NCBI RefSeq assembly: GCF_016924665.1
Contig: NZ_JAFFJT010000023.1
Coordinates: 62,001-126,000, forward strand
Origin: Nocardioides sp. SYSU D00038
GTDB lineage: Bacteria > Actinomycetota > Actinomycetes > Propionibacteriales > Nocardioidaceae
Direction of reading: 5' to 3'
Length of the DNA stretch: 64,000 bases
Part shown: piece after piece, positions 6,965-15,096 of the stretch
How the letters are laid out: each line of letters opens with the position of its first letter
Position numbering within the stretch: the first letter of the stretch is position 1
The notes under the pieces: generated by a model
Database searches by the model: none
What the model saw: the letters and a program-made list of their open reading frames with translations, nothing else
Told to the model about the DNA's origin: nothing
Program-made: the position numbers and the translations under genes

Positions 6965-8530
6965 GTGTCGCCAGCGCTCCCGCGTATCTCTGACGTCCCG
7001 TCCGTCTACGACGTGATCCGCACGTACCTCGATGGTGACGGTCGGCTCACGGACCAAGACCTCACTCTGCCTGACGAACCCCCGCGTGACCCGAACGCGA
7101 TCCGTTGGTCGGCCGGCGCGATGGATGGCGTGATGGGACATCACGGCGGAGGACACGACGGGAAGGCAGCCACGTCAACCGCTGCCCTGCTCGCCAAGGC
7201 GAGCCGCAAACCACGCGAGCGCACCCTGAAGAAGCTCTACCGAGCCCTTCAGAACGACGACGTCGTCTCTTATGTCGACGACATGATCGAGTCGCTCGTC
7301 TCTGCTCGACCGGACGCCGACGCCATCCACCAGGTCGGTCTGTGGCTGGCGACGACGGCCCGGCATCGGGGCCCCGCGAAGATCGGTCTCGCGCTCATCG
7401 GGATCACCGGCACCCGTGACGCAGGCGAGATCGTCATGACCCTTGGGGCACACGACGAGTTCACCCTGTTCGCCGCCGTCGCCCTCAGCAACGGCTCCAC
7501 CAACCCCGAGCGCGACATCTGGAGCTTGGCGAAGCGGGTCGATGGTTGGGGCCGCATCCAGTGCGTCGAGCGGCTCAGCGACGCCACCGATCCCGAGATC
7601 AAGGAGTGGCTGCTGCGTGAGGGCTACAAGAACTCGGTCATGTACGAGTACCTGGCGTACACCGCGGCCACCACAGGCGAGCTCACCACTGCGCTTCAGC
7701 GGACTGAGGTCGACCGACAGTTGCTGACGTCTGCCGGCGAGATCATCGAGGCACTCATCATGGGCGGGCCGGCTCAGGACATAGACGACATCGACGACGC
7801 ACCGGCGATGCTCGACGCCTACCTCGATCTGCTCGACCACCGCGCAGAGACGCTGGGCGACCTGCGCACGACGACCTCGATCGACAGGATGCTCCACGGC
7901 GGCGAGGATGCGGATGCACGCGCCGGCCATGGCTGGACTCAGCAGGATCAGCAGCGGCTGGCTACCAAAGCCGAGAGGATCCTCGCCCAACCGCAGTGGC
8001 CCGAGGTGGTCGCGGAGGGGCTCGCTTCGGAAGACGACCACACGTTCTGGCTCGCCAAGGAAGCGGCACCTCGGTTCGGGATCGCGACGTTCGACCTCTT
8101 CCTGGAGCGCCTCCGCGCCGATCCGCTGGGTGGCTCCTGGTTCGACGCTTGGCGGACAGCCGACACCGACGACCGTCGCAACAGCCTGGTCGACCTCGCC
8201 CGCGCGACCTTCCGGCCGAACGTGATCGTCAACGGCTCACCGAGCAGCATGGGCTTCGGGCCAGAGTTCCGCGCCCACATGGAGTTCGACTTCACGCTGC
8301 AGGAGCTCCGGAACCATCCGGGCACGGGGCGTGACCTGATCTCGCTCGGCCTGACAAGTCCCACCATCCGCAACCGCAACATGGCACTTGGCGCACTCAA
8401 AGAGTGGCCGTTTGCCACGTGGCCCGACGATGCCCTCGACCTGCTCCGGCGAATGGCATCCGACGATCCCCAGGAGCAGGTCCGTCAGGACGCCTCCGAG
8501 CTTTTGACGAAGGCGAAGATCGGCGCCTGA
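6965..8530 (+). CDS. Orphan helical-repeat protein of unknown function
   Basis: An intact 521-residue soluble protein that I do not recognise as a characterised family. The GTG at 6965 is preceded by a good ribosome site (GGGAAGG). The N-terminus has VIRTYLDGDGRLTDQDLTLPDEP, followed by a glycine/histidine-rich VMGHHGGGHDGKAA. The rest is almost all alpha-helical with HEAT-like pairing, for example KLYRALQNDDVVSYVDDMIESL and ECLREGYKNSVMYEYLAY-like segments (exact text at 7600-7660: KEWLLREGYKNSVMYEYLAY). No membrane segment, signal peptide, nuclease or ATPase motif was seen. It is the only intact gene inside the putative mobile element, so it may be cargo such as a defence, immunity or scaffold protein, but this is not shown by the sequence. 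Confidence 0.75.
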   Translation: MSPALPRISDVPSVYDVIRTYLDGDGRLTDQDLTLPDEPPRDPNAIRWSAGAMDGVMGHHGGGHDGKAATSTAALLAKASRKPRERTLKKLYRALQNDDVVSYVDDMIESLVSARPDADAIHQVGLWLATTARHRGPAKIGLALIGITGTRDAGEIVMTLGAHDEFTLFAAVALSNGSTNPERDIWSLAKRVDGWGRIQCVERLSDATDPEIKEWLLREGYKNSVMYEYLAYTAATTGELTTALQRTEVDRQLLTSAGEIIEALIMGGPAQDIDDIDDAPAMLDAYLDLLDHRAETLGDLRTTTSIDRMLHGGEDADARAGHGWTQQDQQRLATKAERILAQPQWPEVVAEGLASEDDHTFWLAKEAAPRFGIATFDLFLERLRADPLGGSWFDAWRTADTDDRRNSLVDLARATFRPNVIVNGSPSSMGFGPEFRAHMEFDFTLQELRNHPGTGRDLISLGLTSPTIRNRNMALGALKEWPFATWPDDALDLLRRMASDDPQEQVRQDASELLTKAKIGA

Positions 8531-8556
8531 GTTCGGCAGCAAGACTCCACGGCGAT

Positions 8557-8588
8557 GTGTACCGGATGTGGACCGAGGCGTGTACCGG
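8557..8588 (+). repeat. Paired 9-bp repeats near the right element end
   Basis: GTGTACCGG occurs at 8557-8565 and again at 8580-8588, 23 bp apart (about two helical turns), and 40-70 bp from the right att-like repeat. The arrangement resembles integrase arm-type sites. Evidence is limited to spacing and location. Confidence 0.35.
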
Positions 8589-8627
8589 TGCAGGAGATAC
8601 TCAGGTCAGTGACCAGTTCGGCCCGTT

Positions 8628-8638
8628 CTACGACATCT
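8628..8638 (+). repeat. Right att-like direct repeat
   Basis: An exact copy of CTACGACATCT from the end of glnA. Read in the glnA-equivalent frame it encodes FYDI followed by a TAG at 8638-8640, mimicking the YYDI stop of glnA. Confidence 0.5.
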
Positions 8639-8707
8639 AGCCATGCCGCCGCTGCGATCGTTTCTCAACGTCGAGTGGCCGCAACGGACTACCGCTGACC
8701 TGCAGTA

Positions 8708-8743
8708 ACGCCGCCGAGTGATCCCGTGGTCGCTCGGCGGCGT
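8708..8743 (+). terminator. Rho-independent terminator
   Basis: A 14-bp stem (ACGCCGCCGAGTGA with TCGCTCGGCGGCGT, one G-U pair) and an 8-nt loop are followed by GCTGCTTTGTG. This is the best intrinsic terminator in the left part of the window. It may be the ancestral terminator of glnA, now displaced by the inserted element. The rest of the 8531-8969 gap holds no convincing gene. Confidence 0.7.
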
Positions 8744-8845
8744 GCTGCTTTGTGCGCTCGTCAGTCACGAGTCCGGCCGTGCTCGACACGCTGCGGGCGA
8801 CGGCGCTGGCTGTGGTTGGTCAGCGCTGCGACGGACCGCTCGTCA

Positions 8846-8885
8846 GAGTCAATTTGCGAGAAATAATCAATTCTTGCTTGACGAG
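8846..8885 (+). promoter_or_regulatory. AT-rich promoter/operator of the aromatic operon
   Basis: An unusually AT-rich island in GC-rich DNA, about 85-125 bp before the first gene of the operon. It contains AATCAATTCTTG (8865-8876), which differs by one base from AATCGATTCTTG in the GntR/BKACE operator (18767-18778), and a GCGAGAA repeat at 8856 and 8898. TTGACG at 8878 may be a -35 element. It is probably the binding site of a GntR regulator encoded in this cluster. Confidence 0.5.
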
Positions 8886-8969
8886 TCGATCCGCGTGGCG
8901 AGAAGGTGTGATCGCGCCCACACGACCGGTGTGGTCGCCCCACTCCACCAGAGGACCACGAGGATCGAG

Positions 8970-9806
8970 ATGCGAATCGCAAGTGTCGGAGGCAGGCTCG
9001 CACTGGGCCAGGGCGAGCGATGGGTCGACGTCGAGAAGGCGAGCAACGGACGCTTCTCCTCCGATCCGCAGGCCGTCTACGAGCGCTGGGACGAGTTCGT
9101 CGCCTGGGCGCCGGGAGTGCCGGGGGACGCGCCGGAGGCCTCCGGGGAGCTGGGGGTGCCGGTCCCCCGACCGCGTCAGGTCGCGGCCATCGGGCTGAAC
9201 TACCGCGAGCACGCGGTCGAGAGCGGGATGGCGATCCCGGAGCACCCGGTCGTCTTCACGAAGTTCCCCTCGTCGCTGGTCGGCCCGGGTGCCGTGGTGA
9301 CCCTGCCGAGCGACGGCGTGGACTGGGAGGTCGAGCTCGTGGTCGTGATCGGCCGACAGGCCCACCAGGTGCCGGTCGAGAAGGGCTGGGACCACGTCGC
9401 GGGCCTCACCGTCGGCCAGGACCTGTCCTGGCGAGCGGTGCAGACCCGCGGCCCTGCGCCCCAGTTCTCGCTCGGCAAGTCCTATCCCGGGTTCTCGCCC
9501 GTCGGCCCTGCCGTCGTGACGCCCGAGGACCTGCTCGACAAGGACGACCTGGCGATCAGCTGCTCGCTGGACGGCGAGGTCCTGCAGGACGGCCGCACCA
9601 GCGACCTGATCTTCTCCGTGCCGGAGCTGGTCAGCCGGCTCTCCGAGGCGCTCACGCTCTACCCCGGTGACCTGATCTTCACCGGGACGCCGTGCGGCGT
9701 CGGCATGGGCCGCGAGCCCAAGCGGTTCCTGGTGCCGGGCACGCTCACGAGCTCGATCGAGGGCATCGGCGAGCTGGTCGTCACGCTGGTCGGCGGGGAG
9801 GCCTGA
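8970..9806 (+). CDS. Fumarylacetoacetate hydrolase (FAH)-family enzyme
   Basis: A 278-residue enzyme of the FAH superfamily, which hydrolyses, hydrates or decarboxylates 2-oxo acids from aromatic ring cleavage. Metal ligands are visible as E120 and E122 in DWEVELVVVIG and D151 in GQDLSW. The conserved N-terminal core motif is IGLNYREHAVE (74-84), and the fold ends with LYPGDLIFTGTPCGVG. The ATG at 8970 was chosen because the small N-terminal domain starts there; the frame is open about 250 nt upstream, over the AT-rich control region. First gene of a long operon, 1 bp before the extradiol dioxygenase. It most likely processes that enzyme's ring-cleavage product as hydrolase or hydratase; which reaction is uncertain. 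Confidence 0.9.
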   Translation: MRIASVGGRLALGQGERWVDVEKASNGRFSSDPQAVYERWDEFVAWAPGVPGDAPEASGELGVPVPRPRQVAAIGLNYREHAVESGMAIPEHPVVFTKFPSSLVGPGAVVTLPSDGVDWEVELVVVIGRQAHQVPVEKGWDHVAGLTVGQDLSWRAVQTRGPAPQFSLGKSYPGFSPVGPAVVTPEDLLDKDDLAISCSLDGEVLQDGRTSDLIFSVPELVSRLSEALTLYPGDLIFTGTPCGVGMGREPKRFLVPGTLTSSIEGIGELVVTLVGGEA

Positions 9807-9807
9807 G

Positions 9808-10725
9808 ATGGCACTGCACCGGGTGAGCTCCTTCACCTACGAGGTCCCCAACCTCGAGGAGGTGACCGCCTACTACCGGGAGTTCGGGCTGACCGACCAC
9901 GGCGACGGCTCGATGTCGACGCTCGACGGCGGCCGTCAGCTCTACCTCCGGCCGGGCCCGGTCCGCCGCATCGCGTCCCTCACCCTGGGCGCCGACGACC
10001 CCGACGACCTCGGCCGGATCGCCGCGTCGCTGACCCGGCTGGGCGTGGAGCACGGCATCGTCGCCGACCGCCTCGTGACGGCCGACCCGGCCACCCGCGT
10101 CGGCGTGGTCGTCGCGGTTGAGCCGCGGGTCGTGCAGGCCGAGGTGGCCGCACCGTCGTACAACGGTCCGGGCCGTCTAGAGCGGGTGAACGCCCGATCC
10201 GCGGGTGCGAGCTCCGACGCACGTGTCCGTCCGCGCAAGCTGGGCCACGTGGTGCTCGGCAGCACCGATCCCGAGACCTCGCAGCGGTTCTTCATCGAGG
10301 GCATCGGCTTCAAGCTGAGCGACCGCGCCGGCGTCGGGGCCTTCCTGCGCTGCAGCACCGACCACCACAACCTGCTCGTCATGGGCGCGCCGGTCGTCTA
10401 CCCCCACCACACCTCGTGGCAGGTCGACGACGTCGACGCCGTCGGCCGCGGCGCCATGGACATGCTCGAGGGCCACCCCGAGCGGCACGTCTGGGGCCTC
10501 GGACGGCACTACGCCGGGTCCAACTTCTTCTGGTACCTCAAGGACCCCGCCGGCACGTTCAGCGAGTACTACTCCGACATGGACTGCATCGTCGACGACT
10601 CTCTGTGGACACCGGAGGCGGTCGAGGGCGCCCGCGGCCTCTTCCGCTGGGGTCCCCCGCCGTCGCCGTCCTTCCTCAACCCCGAGGACCTCGCCGCGAT
10701 GATGACGGGAGCGCACAGCAAGTGA
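9808..10725 (+). CDS. Type I extradiol ring-cleavage dioxygenase (VOC fold)
   Basis: A two-module, 305-residue iron-dependent extradiol dioxygenase that opens a catechol ring beside the diol (meta-cleavage). All active-site residues can be aligned with 2,3-dihydroxybiphenyl 1,2-dioxygenase. The metal ligands are H147 (KLGHVVL), H201 (HTSWQV) and E253 (TFSEYY). The catalytic H187, H234 and Y243 (NFFWYLKD) are also present. The first module (1-110) lacks these, as is normal. The gene lies between the FAH and hydroxylase genes and overlaps the latter by 4 bp. The substrate is the catechol produced by the neighbouring flavin hydroxylase; its exact structure is unknown. Confidence 0.9.
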   Translation: MALHRVSSFTYEVPNLEEVTAYYREFGLTDHGDGSMSTLDGGRQLYLRPGPVRRIASLTLGADDPDDLGRIAASLTRLGVEHGIVADRLVTADPATRVGVVVAVEPRVVQAEVAAPSYNGPGRLERVNARSAGASSDARVRPRKLGHVVLGSTDPETSQRFFIEGIGFKLSDRAGVGAFLRCSTDHHNLLVMGAPVVYPHHTSWQVDDVDAVGRGAMDMLEGHPERHVWGLGRHYAGSNFFWYLKDPAGTFSEYYSDMDCIVDDSLWTPEAVEGARGLFRWGPPPSPSFLNPEDLAAMMTGAHSK

Positions 10726-12311
10726 GCACCGGGCAGCGGGACGTCGAGGTAGACGTCGTCATCGTCGGCTACGGCCCTGTGGGTCAGTACCTCGCCTACA
10801 AGCTCGGCCGACTCGGGTGGACGTCGGCGTGCATCGAGCGCTTCCCCGAGGCCTACGCCTTCCCGCGGGCGGTCCACTTCGACGACGAGGTGGCCCGGCT
10901 GTTCCAGAGCATCGGGCTGGACCCGTCGGACAACCCCGCCGTGCAGCCCTACGACAACCTCTACCGCTGGGTGAACGCCGACAAGGAGGTGCTGCTCGAG
11001 CTCGACTGGACCGGCATCGGACCTTCGGGTTGGCAGACCTCCAACTTCTTCCACCAGCCCGACCTCGAACGTGAGATCCGCAAGATCGTGGACACCGAGA
11101 CCCGGGCCGAGGTGCACCGCGGCTGGGAAGCCGTCGAGCTGCACCAGGACGATCAGGGCGCGACCGTGCTCGCGCGCAGCACGAGGGGCGACGGGGCCAC
11201 CCGCACCTTCCGCGGCCGTTACGTCGTGGGTGCGGACGGAGCCAACTCCTTCGTGCGCACCTCGCTCGGGATCACCATGACCGACCTCGGCTTCGAGTTC
11301 GACTGGTTGATCCTCGACGTCCTCCCGCACGAGCCGATGCACTTCGACCCACCCGCGTGGCAGTGGTGCCGCCCCGAGCGGCCGACAACCGTCGTGCCTG
11401 GCGGAGCACCGCACCGGCGTCGCTGGGAGTACATGCGGATGCCGGACGAGAGCATCGAGGAGCTGAACACCGAGGCGACCGCGTGGGAGCGGCTCGCCGA
11501 GTTCGGCCTGACCCCCGACAACGCCACCCTCGAGCGGCACGTCGTCTACACCTTCCGCGCCCGCTGGTGCGACCAGTGGCGCCGCGGGCGGGCCCTGCTC
11601 GCCGGCGACGCCGTGCACCTGATGCCGCCGTTCGCCGGCCAGGGCATGTGCGCCGGGCTCCGGGACGCCGAAGCGCTGCTGTGGCGGCTGGACGCGGTCC
11701 TCGCGGGTCGTTCGCCCGATGCGCTGCTCGACTCCTACGGCCCCGAGCGCACCGAGCACGTCCGCTACTTCATCGAGCTCTCCATGGGGCTGGGCCGGGT
11801 AATCTGCGTCAGCGCCCCCGAGGCCGCCACCCTCCGCGACCTCGAGATGCGTGCCGCGCACCAGGACCCGTCACTCGCCCCGGCCGAGCCCGCACCGCCG
11901 CACCTCGGGCCCGGCATCCTCGGCAGCCACCCGCTCGCCGGCCACCTCTCCCACCAGGGGCGGGTCATCGTTGCCGGCCGCGAAGGTCGGTTCGACGACG
12001 TCTGTGGCCAGGGGTGGACCGTCCTCGCCCGGCCCGGCGCCCTCGCCCACCTGAGTGACGCGATCCGCACGTGGTGCTCGGAGGTCGGCGTACGCCTCTT
12101 CGAGGTGGGTGCCCCCGGGTCGGGAGCGCAGGTGATCGACGTCGAGGGCCGGTACGACGCGTGGCTCGACGAGCTGGGCACGCCGGTCGCCGTCGTGCGA
12201 CCCGACTTCTACCTCTACGACGCCGTCCCCGCCGAGCGCCTCGACGAGGCCCTGCGCGGCCTGCGCACCGCGCTCGAGACCGGGTCAGTGGCCCGCGTGA
12301 CGGTGGGCTGA
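10722..12311 (+). CDS. MhpA-like FAD-dependent aromatic hydroxylase
   Basis: A class A flavoprotein monooxygenase of 529 residues, of the type of MhpA (3-(3-hydroxyphenyl)propionate hydroxylase). It shows the FAD-binding motif VVIVGYGPVGQYLAY (12-26), the middle DG motif GADGANSFVR, and the GD motif LLAGDAVHLMPPFAGQGMCAG. A thioredoxin-like C-terminal domain lies from about 420. It would ortho-hydroxylate a monophenol using NAD(P)H and O2, feeding the extradiol dioxygenase before it. The GTG at 10722 overlaps the previous stop (GTGA) and leads directly into the FAD-binding strand, so it is preferred over the longer open frame. The meta-cleavage partners MhpC, MhpE and MhpF are absent here. 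Confidence 0.88.
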   Translation: MSTGQRDVEVDVVIVGYGPVGQYLAYKLGRLGWTSACIERFPEAYAFPRAVHFDDEVARLFQSIGLDPSDNPAVQPYDNLYRWVNADKEVLLELDWTGIGPSGWQTSNFFHQPDLEREIRKIVDTETRAEVHRGWEAVELHQDDQGATVLARSTRGDGATRTFRGRYVVGADGANSFVRTSLGITMTDLGFEFDWLILDVLPHEPMHFDPPAWQWCRPERPTTVVPGGAPHRRRWEYMRMPDESIEELNTEATAWERLAEFGLTPDNATLERHVVYTFRARWCDQWRRGRALLAGDAVHLMPPFAGQGMCAGLRDAEALLWRLDAVLAGRSPDALLDSYGPERTEHVRYFIELSMGLGRVICVSAPEAATLRDLEMRAAHQDPSLAPAEPAPPHLGPGILGSHPLAGHLSHQGRVIVAGREGRFDDVCGQGWTVLARPGALAHLSDAIRTWCSEVGVRLFEVGAPGSGAQVIDVEGRYDAWLDELGTPVAVVRPDFYLYDAVPAERLDEALRGLRTALETGSVARVTVG

Positions 12312-12316
12312 GCGGC

Positions 12317-13780
12317 ATGCCCCTCCTCGAGGCCCGCGGGCTGACCAAGAGGTACGGCGGGGTCACCGCGCTCGACGATCTCGACCTGACCATCGATCCG
12401 GGTGAGGTGGTCGGCGTGATGGGACCCAACGGCGCCGGCAAGAGCACGCTGCTGAAGACCCTGCTCGGGGAGGTCCGGCCCGACAGCGGACAGGTACTGC
12501 TGGAGGGCCGCGACGTCACCCGGTGGCCGAGCCACCGGATCGCCCGCGCCGGCCTCGCCCTGGCGAACCAGGTGCCGCGCCCGTTCGGGCAGCTCAGCGT
12601 CGACCAGAACCTCCGCCTTGCGGGCCTCGCCAGCGGCGACCGCAAGCGGGACCTCGACGTCCTCGCCCTGTGCGGGCTCAGCGACAAGGCGTCGCGGCCC
12701 GCGGGCAGCCTCGGGCTGCTCGACCTGAAGCGTCTCGAGTTGGCCCGCGCCCTGTCCTTGCACCCGCGGGTGCTCCTGCTCGACGAGGTCGGCGCCGGAC
12801 TCGTCGCCCACGAGACCGAGCAGCTGGTTGACATCGTCCGGAAGGTGCACGCCGAAGGCGTCGCCCTGATGGTGGTCGAGCACGTGGAGGGCCTCATCCG
12901 GGAGCTCGCCGACAGGGTGGTGGTCATCGACTGGGGCCGCAAGGTGGCGGAGGGCTCGCCCGCCGAGGTCTCCGCGGACCCGACGGTGCGCGCCATCTAC
13001 CTGGGCGAGGGAGCCTCCGCGGTCCGGTCAGCGTCGCCGCGGCTGCGTGGACCTGCGCCGACCGAGCCGCCGCTGCTGGAGCTGGCCGACGTGTCGGCCG
13101 GCTACGGCAAGGCGGTCGCGCTGGACGGAGTCAGCCTGGAGGTCCGGCGCGGCGAGGTGGTCTCCGTGCTCGGTGCGAACGGCGCCGGGAAGACCACGCT
13201 GACCCGGGTGGTCACGGGCCTGGTCCCGATCCGGTCGGGCTCGGTGCGGATGAGCGGCGCAGCCGTCGACGCCGAGCCGCCGCACGTCCGGCTGCGCCAC
13301 GGGGTCTCCTGCTGCCCGGAGGGCCGCCGGATCTTCGGCGAGCTCACGGTGGAGGAGAACCTCCTGCTCGGCGGCTACACCCTCGACCGGACCGCCCGCG
13401 TCGAGGAGGCCGCACGACTCTGCGAGCGGTTCCCGGTGCTCGCGGAGCGCCGGGACCAGCGGGCCGGCACCATGAGCGGCGGGCAGCAGCAGCTGCTCGC
13501 GATGGCCAGGGCACTGATGTCGCGCCCCCGGCTGTTGATTCTCGACGAGGCGTCCCTCGGGCTCTCCCCCGTCGCCGTCGAGGTGATGTACGACGCGATC
13601 GGCTCGCTTCGCGAGATCGGCCTCGCCGTGCTCCTCATCGAGCAGAACGCACACCGCTCCCTGGCGGTGGCCGACCATGCCTACGTCCTCGACCGCGGCC
13701 GGGTCACCTACGACGGCTCACCCCAGGACCTCGCCGACGAGCGTCGGCTCTCGGAGGCGTACTTCGGGGCCGCGCACTAG
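12317..13780 (+). CDS. Fused LivG-LivF-type double ABC ATPase
   Basis: Two ATPase domains of the branched-chain-amino-acid (HAAT) family lie in one 487-residue chain. Domain 1 (1-235) is LivG-like: Walker A GPNGAGKST (36-44) and Walker B VLLLDEVGAG, but the usual LSGGQ signature is replaced by GLLDLKRLELARAL. Domain 2 (about 255-487) is LivF-like: Walker A GANGAGKTT near 285, canonical MSGGQQQLLAMARAL near 385, and Walker B LLILDEASLGLSP. The linker is about 20 residues. Elsewhere in this window (60993-62421) the same two ATPases are separate genes. It energises uptake by the LivH/LivM permeases encoded downstream. The ATG at 12317 follows the hydroxylase stop by 5 bp. Confidence 0.9.
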   Translation: MPLLEARGLTKRYGGVTALDDLDLTIDPGEVVGVMGPNGAGKSTLLKTLLGEVRPDSGQVLLEGRDVTRWPSHRIARAGLALANQVPRPFGQLSVDQNLRLAGLASGDRKRDLDVLALCGLSDKASRPAGSLGLLDLKRLELARALSLHPRVLLLDEVGAGLVAHETEQLVDIVRKVHAEGVALMVVEHVEGLIRELADRVVVIDWGRKVAEGSPAEVSADPTVRAIYLGEGASAVRSASPRLRGPAPTEPPLLELADVSAGYGKAVALDGVSLEVRRGEVVSVLGANGAGKTTLTRVVTGLVPIRSGSVRMSGAAVDAEPPHVRLRHGVSCCPEGRRIFGELTVEENLLLGGYTLDRTARVEEAARLCERFPVLAERRDQRAGTMSGGQQQLLAMARALMSRPRLLILDEASLGLSPVAVEVMYDAIGSLREIGLAVLLIEQNAHRSLAVADHAYVLDRGRVTYDGSPQDLADERRLSEAYFGAAH

Positions 13781-13805
13781 CGCCGACCCGTCGTAGCCCG
13801 CACGC

Positions 13806-13830
13806 CCGTCCCGGCAGCTCGCCGGGACGG
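13806..13830. other. Intercistronic hairpin
   Basis: A perfect 10-bp stem (CCGTCCCGGC with GCCGGGACGG) with a 5-nt loop lies in the 90-bp gap between the ATPase and binding-protein genes. No T-run follows. It may attenuate or protect mRNA so that the binding protein is made in excess, as is common for ABC operons. Confidence 0.45.
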
Positions 13831-13870
13831 TCACCTCCGCACACCCGTGCCATCGAAGGAAGGCCTCACC

Positions 13871-15091
13871 ATGCCTCGATCCACCTCTGCCCTCGCGGCC
13901 GCGGCGACCCTGGTCCTCGCGAGCGCCGCGCTCAGCGCCTGTGGCAGCAGCTCGGACGCCTCGGACTCCGGGGACCTGGTCCTCGGAGCGTCCCTGCCCC
14001 TCACCGGTCCGCTCGGCGTCTTCGGCCCGCCGATCCAGGCGGGCTACGAGCAGGCCGTCGACGCCATCAACGCCGACGGCGGCGTCGAGATCGACGGCGA
14101 GTCCTACCAGCTCGAGCTGGTCGTGAAGGACAACAAGTCCGACCCCACGGTGGTCACCTCGACGACCAAGTCGTTGGTCTCCGAGGAGGAGGCGGTGGCC
14201 CTGCTCGGCTCGGTGACCCCGCCGATGACGATCCCGTTCTCGGTGGTGGCCGAGCAGGAGCAGGTGCCGGCCGTCTCGCCGCTGACGCCGACGCTCGCCT
14301 GGTTGGCCGGCAACGAGAGCGGCTGGAACTACGCCTTCGACGTCTTCGTCGACGAGGAGGAGCAGACGGCGGTGAACTTCCAGGCCTCGGACCTCGTCGA
14401 CACCAACAAGAAGGTCGCCCTCTTCACCGACACCGGCGAGGACGGCAAGGCGATGGGAGCGCTGTGGGAGGCCCAGGCCGCCGGCTTCGGGTACGAGGTC
14501 GTCTACCGCGCCGAGTTCCCGGTCGGCACTACCGACTTCAGCCAGTTCGTCCAGGAGGCCCAGGCCGCGGAAGCAGAGGTGATGATCGCGCAGGTCATCC
14601 CGCCCGACGCCGCCGCGCTGTGGAAGCAGATGAAGGCGCTGGGCTACGCCCCGAAGACCGCGTGGGCCGAGAAGGGCGGCACGGTCGGCTTCCCCCAGGC
14701 CGCCGGCCCGGCGGCCGACGGCGCGATGACCTTCGGGTGGTGGAGCCCCGACAACGGCAACGTCGGAGGCCAGGAGCTCTACGAGGCGAACAAGGCGGAG
14801 TACGGCGACGGCCTCGCGAACCAGGCCGTGATCTCGGCGTACGCGATGGTGGAGATCCTCGCGGATGCGCTCGAGCGGGCCGGCAGCACCGATCCCGACG
14901 ACCTTGCTCAGGCCATCGCCGACACCGAGGACCTCGACACCGTCTGGGCGCCGATCACCTTCGGCGAGGACAACCGCGCGATCATCCCGCCGACGGCCGT
15001 CCAGTGGCAGGGCGACTCGCAGGTGACCGTCTGGCCCGCCGATCAGGCGACCGGCGACCTGCAGGCGCCGCCGCCGGGCCTGGCGAAGTAG
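13871..15091 (+). CDS. LIV-type ABC substrate-binding lipoprotein
   Basis: A 406-residue extracellular solute-binding protein of the Leu/Ile/Val (type I periplasmic-binding) family. A lipoprotein signal ends in LSACGSS (cysteine near residue 22). The mature part opens with LVLGASLPLTGPLGVFGPPI, the usual ligand-pocket start of this family, and contains a second-lobe segment PPDAAALWKQMKALGY. A good ribosome site (GAAGGAAGG) precedes the ATG. Such binding proteins in catabolic operons usually bind aromatic acids rather than amino acids. Here the neighbours suggest a phenolic acid, but the ligand is not determinable from sequence. Confidence 0.9.
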   Translation: MPRSTSALAAAATLVLASAALSACGSSSDASDSGDLVLGASLPLTGPLGVFGPPIQAGYEQAVDAINADGGVEIDGESYQLELVVKDNKSDPTVVTSTTKSLVSEEEAVALLGSVTPPMTIPFSVVAEQEQVPAVSPLTPTLAWLAGNESGWNYAFDVFVDEEEQTAVNFQASDLVDTNKKVALFTDTGEDGKAMGALWEAQAAGFGYEVVYRAEFPVGTTDFSQFVQEAQAAEAEVMIAQVIPPDAAALWKQMKALGYAPKTAWAEKGGTVGFPQAAGPAADGAMTFGWWSPDNGNVGGQELYEANKAEYGDGLANQAVISAYAMVEILADALERAGSTDPDDLAQAIADTEDLDTVWAPITFGEDNRAIIPPTAVQWQGDSQVTVWPADQATGDLQAPPPGLAK

Positions 15092-15096
15092 CTGAC

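Larger units (their letters stand above)
6372..8638. mobile_element. Decayed integrative element inserted at the glnA 3' end
   Basis: Bounded by the 11-bp direct repeats at 6372 and 8628. Inside lie a broken tyrosine-recombinase C-terminus close to the left end, one orphan gene (6965-8530), and short repeats near the right end. Base composition and codon use look less GC-biased than in the flanking genes. The first good terminator after glnA lies at 8708, beyond the right repeat, as expected if the element separated glnA from its terminator. The extent and the att assignment are inference. Confidence 0.5.

Noticed and set aside
8718..8969. An 84-codon N-terminal extension of the first FAH enzyme
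   Set aside because: The FAH fold begins at the ATG at 8970; the extension runs through a terminator hairpin and the AT-rich control region and has no protein-like pattern.
13806..13830. Hairpin between the fused ATPase and binding-protein genes as a true terminator
   Set aside because: No T-run, and it lies within an otherwise continuous operon; kept only as an intercistronic hairpin.
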